Assembly (NCBI GenBank): GCA_025353435.1
Contig: JANXQR010000269.1
Span: 1-26,035, forward strand
From: Acidobacteriota bacterium
GTDB taxonomy: Bacteria; Acidobacteriota; Terriglobia; Terriglobales; Acidobacteriaceae
DNA: 26,035 nt
Reading direction: 5' to 3'
Positions 22,305 through 26,035 of the stretch are shown here, piece after piece. The notes below the pieces were generated by a model that saw nothing but the letters and a program-made list of their open reading frames with translations, searched no databases and was not told the origin of the DNA. Positions within the stretch are counted from its first letter, which is position 1; every line of letters starts with the position of its first letter. The position numbers were made by a program, and so were the translations under genes.

Positions 22305-23267
22305 ATGACTACACTCGCCCAACTCGGCTCCTCCATTTACGACCTCATCGGCAACACGCCCCTCATTCGCCTCGACCACATAGCCCGCCTCACCGCCGAT
22401 CCTCACGGCATAACCCTCCTCGCCAAAGCCGAATGGAACAACCCCGGCGGCAGCGTAAAAGATCGCCCCGCAGCCTCCATCGTCCGCGACGCCCAGGCAC
22501 GCGGACTGCTCACGCCAGGCAAAACCCTGCTCGACGCCACCAGCGGCAACACCGGTATCGCCTTTGCCATGCTCGGCGCAGCCCTCCGCTTCCCCGTTCA
22601 TCTCGCCATGCCCTCCAACGTCTCCCCCGAGCGCAAGCGCATCCTCAAAGCCTACGGCGCCATCATCGATTGGACCGCGCCCGATGAAGGCTCAGACGGC
22701 GCCATCCGCCGCGCCCGTGAACTCGCCGGCAACGACCCCGCCCGCTACTTCTACGCCGACCAATACTCCAACGACGCCAACTGGCTCGCCCACTACCGCA
22801 CCACCGCACCTGAAATCTGGGCCCAGACCGCCGGCCAAATCACCCACTTCATCGCCGGCCTCGGCACCAGCGGCACCTTCATGGGCACCACCCGCCGCCT
22901 CAAGGAACTCAACCCCTCAATACAGGCCATCAGCTTCCAGCCCGACTCCCCCTTCCACGGCCTCGAAGGCATGAAGCACATGGCCACCGCCATCGTCCCC
23001 GCCATCTACAATCCCCACCTCGCCGACCGCAACCTCGAAATCGAAACCGAGGTAGCCTACGCCATGGCCAAGCAACTCGCCCGCGAAGAAGGCCTCCTCG
23101 TCGGCATCTCCGCCGCCGCCGCAGTCGTCGCCAGCCTCCGCATCGCCGCGGAGGAATCCGCTGCCGGCCGCTCCGCCGTCATCGTTACCATCCTCCCCGA
23201 CAACGCCGACAAATACCTCAGCGAGCGCTTCTGGGACGAACCGGAAGACCTGTCCTTCTCCATCTGA
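22305..23267 (+). CDS. cysM: PLP-dependent cysteine synthase, CysM-like
   Basis: A 320-residue fold-type II PLP enzyme. The start at ATG 22305 gives the normal family N-terminus (LIGNTPLIRL); upstream ATGs would add about 77 residues of unrelated sequence. The PLP lysine is Lys52 in NPGGSVKDRPA. TSGNTGIA (79-86) binds the substrate carboxylate and GTSGT (187-191) the PLP phosphate. Lys224 in the EGMKHM segment aligns by eye with Arg220 of M. tuberculosis CysM, the residue that recognises the phosphate of O-phosphoserine. With Mec-, CysO- and MoeZ-like genes just downstream, the likely reaction is replacement of the phosphate (or acetate) of an activated serine by the carrier thiocarboxylate. 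Free-sulfide use cannot be excluded, and the phosphoserine preference is inference. No ribosome site is obvious. Confidence 0.88.
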   Translation: MTTLAQLGSSIYDLIGNTPLIRLDHIARLTADPHGITLLAKAEWNNPGGSVKDRPAASIVRDAQARGLLTPGKTLLDATSGNTGIAFAMLGAALRFPVHLAMPSNVSPERKRILKAYGAIIDWTAPDEGSDGAIRRARELAGNDPARYFYADQYSNDANWLAHYRTTAPEIWAQTAGQITHFIAGLGTSGTFMGTTRRLKELNPSIQAISFQPDSPFHGLEGMKHMATAIVPAIYNPHLADRNLEIETEVAYAMAKQLAREEGLLVGISAAAAVVASLRIAAEESAAGRSAVIVTILPDNADKYLSERFWDEPEDLSFSI

Positions 23268-23308
23268 CCCGTAGTATTCTGGCCCCCATACATCCTTCGA
23301 GGTTCCTC

Positions 23309-24937
23309 ATGAAGAGCTTCGCAACGCTTGCGTTTCTTGCGGCCGTAAGCACCGCTTCCGCCCAGCCTGCCGCTCCCAAGCCCGTCGTTCTCATGCAAGG
23401 CCTCAGCAACCTTCACCACCCCGTCTCCACCGCCATTCCTGAGGCGCAGCAGTTCTTCGATCAGGGCCTCCGCCTCGTCTACGCCTTCAATCATGATGAA
23501 GCCGCGCGCGCCTTCCATCGCGCCTCGGAACTCGATCCGCAGCTCGCCATGGCATGGTGGGGCGTCGCCCTCGCCGTCGGCCCTAACTACAATTTGCCCG
23601 TCGATCCCGAACACGAAAAGATCGCCGTCGACGCCATCGACAAAGCAATATCTCTCAGTCCCGGCGGCCCGCAAATCGAGAAGGACTACATCGCCGCCCT
23701 CGCCCGTCGCTACTCACACGAGGCCCAGCCCGACTACCACCAGCTCAACGCCGACTACGCCAACTCTATGCGGCAACTCAGCGCCAAATACCCCTACGAC
23801 CTCGACGCCGCTACCCTCTTCGCAGACAGCATGATGAACCTGCGCCCCTGGAAGCTCTACCGCGCCGACGGCACTCCCGAGCAGGGTACGGATGAAATCG
23901 TGGCCGCGCTCGAAAGCGTTCTCCGTCGCGACCCCAACCACATCGGCGCCATGCATCTCTACATCCATGCGGTCGAAGCGTCAGCGCACCCTGAGCGCGC
24001 CCTTCCTTATGCGGACAACATCGCCGCCCTCGCTCCATCCGCCGGCCATCTCGTGCACATGCCCGCCCACATTTACGAGCGCACCGGCAACTACGACGCC
24101 TCACGCGAACACAATGCAGCCGCAGCCAAAGCCGACGAAGACTACGCCGCAGCCACCGGCATGCAGGGCATGTACACCATGATGTACTACTCCCACAATC
24201 TGCATTTCGGAGCAATCGCCGCCAGCATGCAGGGCCGCTGCGCTGAAGCACAAAGCTCCGCCAATCGCCTCGCCGGCAATGTTCGTCCCGCGCTCAAGGA
24301 AATGCCCTTCCTTGAGCCATTCGCAAGCGTCGCCCTCGAGGTCTCAGTCCGCTGCGCAAAGTGGGATGACGTCCTCGCAGCCCCCGAACCTGCCGCGCAG
24401 ACCTCGGTCCTCAAAGCGTTTTCGCTTTACAGTCGTGGCCTGGCTCTTGTCGGGCACGGCAAAATAACCGATGCCGAAGCCCTCCAAAAGCAGCTCGCCG
24501 CCATCGAAGCCTCAACCCCGCGCGATGAGTTCTTCATGCTCCCAATCGAGAATCACACCTGGCAGATCTTTCACATCGCCAACGTCATTCTCGCGGCCCG
24601 CATCGCCGCCGCCAAAGGAGACAAAACTGCCGCCATCGCCCTGTTGCGAGATGCCGTAGCCAGCCAGGACAAACTCCTCTACGACGAACCAATGGATTGG
24701 TACTATCCCGTCCGCGAATCGCTAGGTGGCATGCTCCTGCAGTCCGGCGACGCCCCAGCCGCCGAGAAAGTCTTTCGCGACGATCTTGATCAGAACCCAC
24801 GCAACCCGCGCTCCCTCTTCGGACTCGTCGAAGCCCTCACCCGCCAAAACCGCCAATACGAAGCCTCATGGGTCAAGCACCAATTCGACACAGCCTGGCA
24901 GGGCGCCGACATCACTCTCAAAGTCGAAGACCTCTGA
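23309..24937 (+). CDS. Secreted tetratricopeptide-repeat protein
   Basis: A 542-residue protein with a signal peptide (MKSFATLAFLAAVSTASA|QP). The mature part is a series of TPR-like helix pairs. Examples are AQQFFDQGLRLVYAFNHDEAARAFHRASELDPQLAMAWWG near residue 46, a unit around DEIVAALESVLRRDPNHIGAMHLYIHAVE, and C-terminal units near AAEKVFRDDLDQNPRNPRSLFGLVEAL. His-rich stretches (HLVHMPAHIYERTG, MYYSHNLHFGA) recur in related periplasmic TPR proteins and could bind a metal, which is a guess. GAGG lies 6 nt before the ATG. It sits 41 nt after cysM and 27 nt before the JAMM peptidase gene on the same strand, yet its export makes a direct part in cytoplasmic cysteine synthesis unlikely. Function is unknown. 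Confidence 0.85.
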   Translation: MKSFATLAFLAAVSTASAQPAAPKPVVLMQGLSNLHHPVSTAIPEAQQFFDQGLRLVYAFNHDEAARAFHRASELDPQLAMAWWGVALAVGPNYNLPVDPEHEKIAVDAIDKAISLSPGGPQIEKDYIAALARRYSHEAQPDYHQLNADYANSMRQLSAKYPYDLDAATLFADSMMNLRPWKLYRADGTPEQGTDEIVAALESVLRRDPNHIGAMHLYIHAVEASAHPERALPYADNIAALAPSAGHLVHMPAHIYERTGNYDASREHNAAAAKADEDYAAATGMQGMYTMMYYSHNLHFGAIAASMQGRCAEAQSSANRLAGNVRPALKEMPFLEPFASVALEVSVRCAKWDDVLAAPEPAAQTSVLKAFSLYSRGLALVGHGKITDAEALQKQLAAIEASTPRDEFFMLPIENHTWQIFHIANVILAARIAAAKGDKTAAIALLRDAVASQDKLLYDEPMDWYYPVRESLGGMLLQSGDAPAAEKVFRDDLDQNPRNPRSLFGLVEALTRQNRQYEASWVKHQFDTAWQGADITLKVEDL

Positions 24938-24964
24938 GACAGCCGCGATAAACTTGCCTCATCC

Positions 24965-25405
24965 ATGACCGCTCTCCACATTCCGCAGTCCGTCTTTGAC
25001 TCCATCCGCGCCCACGGCGAAGAGACCTACCCGCACGAGTGCTGCGGCGCGCTCCTCGGCAACGCCACTCCAGAAGGCTGGCGAGTCGTCAGTGCCGTCC
25101 GCGCCGGAAACACACGCACAGACTCCGCCCACAACCGTTATCACATCGCCCCGGTCGAGATAGTCAAGATCCAGCGCGACGCCAGGCGCCAGGGCCTCGA
25201 CATCGCCGGCTTCTATCACTCCCATCCCGGCCACCCCGCGCGTTGGTCGCTCACTGACCTCGCTGAAGCCCACTGGCTGGGCTGCGTCTATGTCATCACC
25301 CAGGTTGCCCACGGCAAGGCCGCCGTCACCAACGCCTTTCTCCTCGCCGGCCCCACCGAGGAAGACAAGCACTTCGAACCCGAACCCATCGAAATCGCTA
25401 AATAG
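24965..25405 (+). CDS. mec: JAMM/MPN+ zinc metallopeptidase, M67 family (Mec-like)
   Basis: A 146-residue single-domain JAMM peptidase. The full metal and catalytic set is visible: Glu25 in YPHECCGALLG, then His85-Ser-His87, Ser95 and Asp98 in HSHPGHPARWSLTD, which is exactly HxH-x10-D. In mycobacteria the homologue Mec removes cysteine from the CysO C-terminus. In another bacterial pathway, a JAMM peptidase (QbsD) trims a sulfur carrier to expose its Gly-Gly. Both jobs could apply here, because the carrier encoded 71 nt downstream has five residues after Gly-Gly. No signal peptide, so cytoplasmic. The symbol is by analogy with the mycobacterial gene. Confidence 0.9.
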   Translation: MTALHIPQSVFDSIRAHGEETYPHECCGALLGNATPEGWRVVSAVRAGNTRTDSAHNRYHIAPVEIVKIQRDARRQGLDIAGFYHSHPGHPARWSLTDLAEAHWLGCVYVITQVAHGKAAVTNAFLLAGPTEEDKHFEPEPIEIAK

Positions 25406-25476
25406 CCTGCGCTTCAAATTCCGCATTCGACCTTAATCAATCCTCACCGCAAGCTGGCTCATCTAAAGTTATTGAT

Positions 25477-25764
25477 ATGAAGATCTTCATTCCCACGCCC
25501 CTGCGGCCCTTCGCCGGGAGCCAGAGCTCCATCGAGACCGACGCACCCACCATCGCAGCCGCCCTCGACCAGCTCACAAGTTCCCATCCCGACCTGAAAA
25601 AGCACCTCTTCACTCCCGAGGGCAAAGTCCGCGCCTTCGTGAACCTCTACTTGAATGACGAAGACATCCGCTACCTTCCCGAGAAGGAAGCCACCGCCGT
25701 CAGGCCCACTGACACTCTCTCCATCATCCCCTCCATCGCCGGGGGCTTGCCGCCCAGGCAATAG
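25477..25764 (+). CDS. cysO: ThiS/MoaD-family sulfur carrier, CysO-like, with C-terminal extension
   Basis: A 95-residue beta-grasp protein. The N-terminus (MKIFIPTPLRPFAG), the central EGKVRAFVNLYLNDEDIRYL and the terminal DTLSIIPSIAGG match CysO of actinobacteria. In that family the protein ends at the Gly-Gly that is adenylated and thiocarboxylated. Here Gly89-Gly90 are followed by LPPRQ before TAG 25762-25764. A free C-terminal Gly is needed for activation, so either the extension is removed (the JAMM peptidase next door is the obvious candidate) or the protein is not functional. The extra codon after GGC is TTG, one substitution from TAG, so a lost stop is also possible. No ribosome site is visible before the ATG; a TAAAGT box 7 bases upstream could mean a leaderless start, which is a guess. 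Confidence 0.88.
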   Translation: MKIFIPTPLRPFAGSQSSIETDAPTIAAALDQLTSSHPDLKKHLFTPEGKVRAFVNLYLNDEDIRYLPEKEATAVRPTDTLSIIPSIAGGLPPRQ

Positions 25765-25818
25765 CGGGACTGGCCGTCCAGGCAACTGCGCCTGCGGCGC
25801 GTTTTGCGGCTCAGCCGC
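25747..25818. repeat. Cluster of four short hairpins between the CysO and MoeZ-like genes
   Basis: Four small inverted repeats follow one another: TTGCC/GGCAA (25747-25761), CTGG/CCAG (25770-25781), GCGCC/GGCGC (25788-25800, followed by GTTTT) and GCGGC/GCCGC (25806-25818). The first two also carry a 12-base direct repeat with one mismatch (CCGCCCAGGCAA at 25750, CCGTCCAGGCAA at 25774, period 24). The cluster begins inside the LPPRQ extension of the carrier. It may be a palindromic repeat element or a weak attenuator; neither is shown. Confidence 0.5.
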
Positions 25819-25847
25819 CCGTTTGTACTTCAACGAGGTCAATCTCA

Positions 25848-26035
25848 ATGTCAATTGCTACTGAAGCCGACCAGCTTCCGGGACTTACAACTGACGAACT
25901 CGGCCGTTACTCGCGCCACCTGATCCTGCCCGAAGTCGGCATGGAGGGGCAGCAGCGGCTCAAAGCCGCCAAGGTGCTCTGCGTGGGCACCGGCGGCCTC
26001 GGTTCACCGCTGGCGTTGTATCTGGCCGCAGCTGG
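25848..26035 (+). CDS. moeZ: MoeB/MoeZ/ThiF-type E1-like sulfur-carrier activating enzyme, 5' part
   Basis: The first 62 codons of a gene cut by the right edge. GAGG at 25835-25838 precedes the ATG by 9 nt. LTTDELGRYSRHLILPEVGMEGQQRLK is the classic N-terminus of MoeB/MoeZ proteins, followed by the ATP-binding loop VGTGGLGSPLALYLAAAG. Such enzymes adenylate the C-terminal Gly-Gly of ThiS/MoaD/CysO carriers. The MoeZ type also has a C-terminal rhodanese domain that supplies sulfur, and that part would lie outside the window, so MoeZ versus MoeB is undecided. Its place 83 nt after the CysO-like gene indicates that it charges this carrier. Confidence 0.88.
   Translation, partial: MSIATEADQLPGLTTDELGRYSRHLILPEVGMEGQQRLKAAKVLCVGTGGLGSPLALYLAAA

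Overview
The window looks like chromosomal DNA of an acidobacterium, probably class Terriglobia (subdivision 1). This is inferred from a large Oar-type TonB-dependent receptor with an N-terminal carboxypeptidase-regulatory-like domain, a secreted CocE/NonD hydrolase, a DUF3467 protein, and compact, GC-rich, mixed-strand gene clusters. Family assignments come from reading the translated sequence by eye; no database search was run. There is no rRNA, CRISPR array, transposase, integrase or prophage gene. One tRNA gene, tRNA-Leu(UAG), is present.

Layout. 1-4351: the 5' part of a secreted CocE/NonD hydrolase (minus strand) is divergent from a TonB-dependent receptor gene. The receptor is split by one in-frame TAG (3206-3208) and ends before a strong intrinsic terminator. 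4636-8089: a three-gene plus-strand operon encodes a circularly permuted ATP-grasp, an alpha-E protein and a transglutaminase-like protein. 8106-11098: a minus-strand operon runs DUF3467, PAS-GGDEF, motA, motB. The GGDEF domain looks catalytically degenerate and its stop codon overlaps the motA start. 11171-11254: tRNA-Leu. 11630-14299: a putative short ORF, a UDP-glucuronate-decarboxylase-like SDR, a MacB/FtsX-type permease and a 58-residue membrane protein that overlaps the permease gene. 14296-19188: a minus-strand operon runs rsmD, a secreted GH130-SGNH fusion, and a YjhG/YagF-type xylonate dehydratase. 19244-21274: a site-2-protease-like CBS protein that has lost its HExxH motif, then rsmI. 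21316-22216 (minus): an unrecognised protein and a PilZ protein.

22305 to the right edge holds a CysO-type cysteine synthesis cluster: cysM-like synthase, secreted TPR protein, JAMM peptidase (Mec-like), ThiS/MoaD-like sulfur carrier (CysO-like) and the start of a MoeB/MoeZ-type activating enzyme. The expected logic, known from mycobacteria, is that the E1-like enzyme adenylates and thiocarboxylates the carrier, CysM transfers the carrier-bound sulfur to an activated serine, and Mec releases cysteine. Here the carrier does not end in Gly-Gly but runs on for five residues (LPPRQ). It would therefore need trimming before activation, and a JAMM peptidase is encoded next door. The extension lies in a cluster of four small hairpins.

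The points most worth a second look are the CysO extension, the S2P homologue without HExxH, the degenerate GGDEF coupled to motA, the GH130-SGNH fusion, the receptor nonsense codon and the overlapping palindromes in its promoter region.
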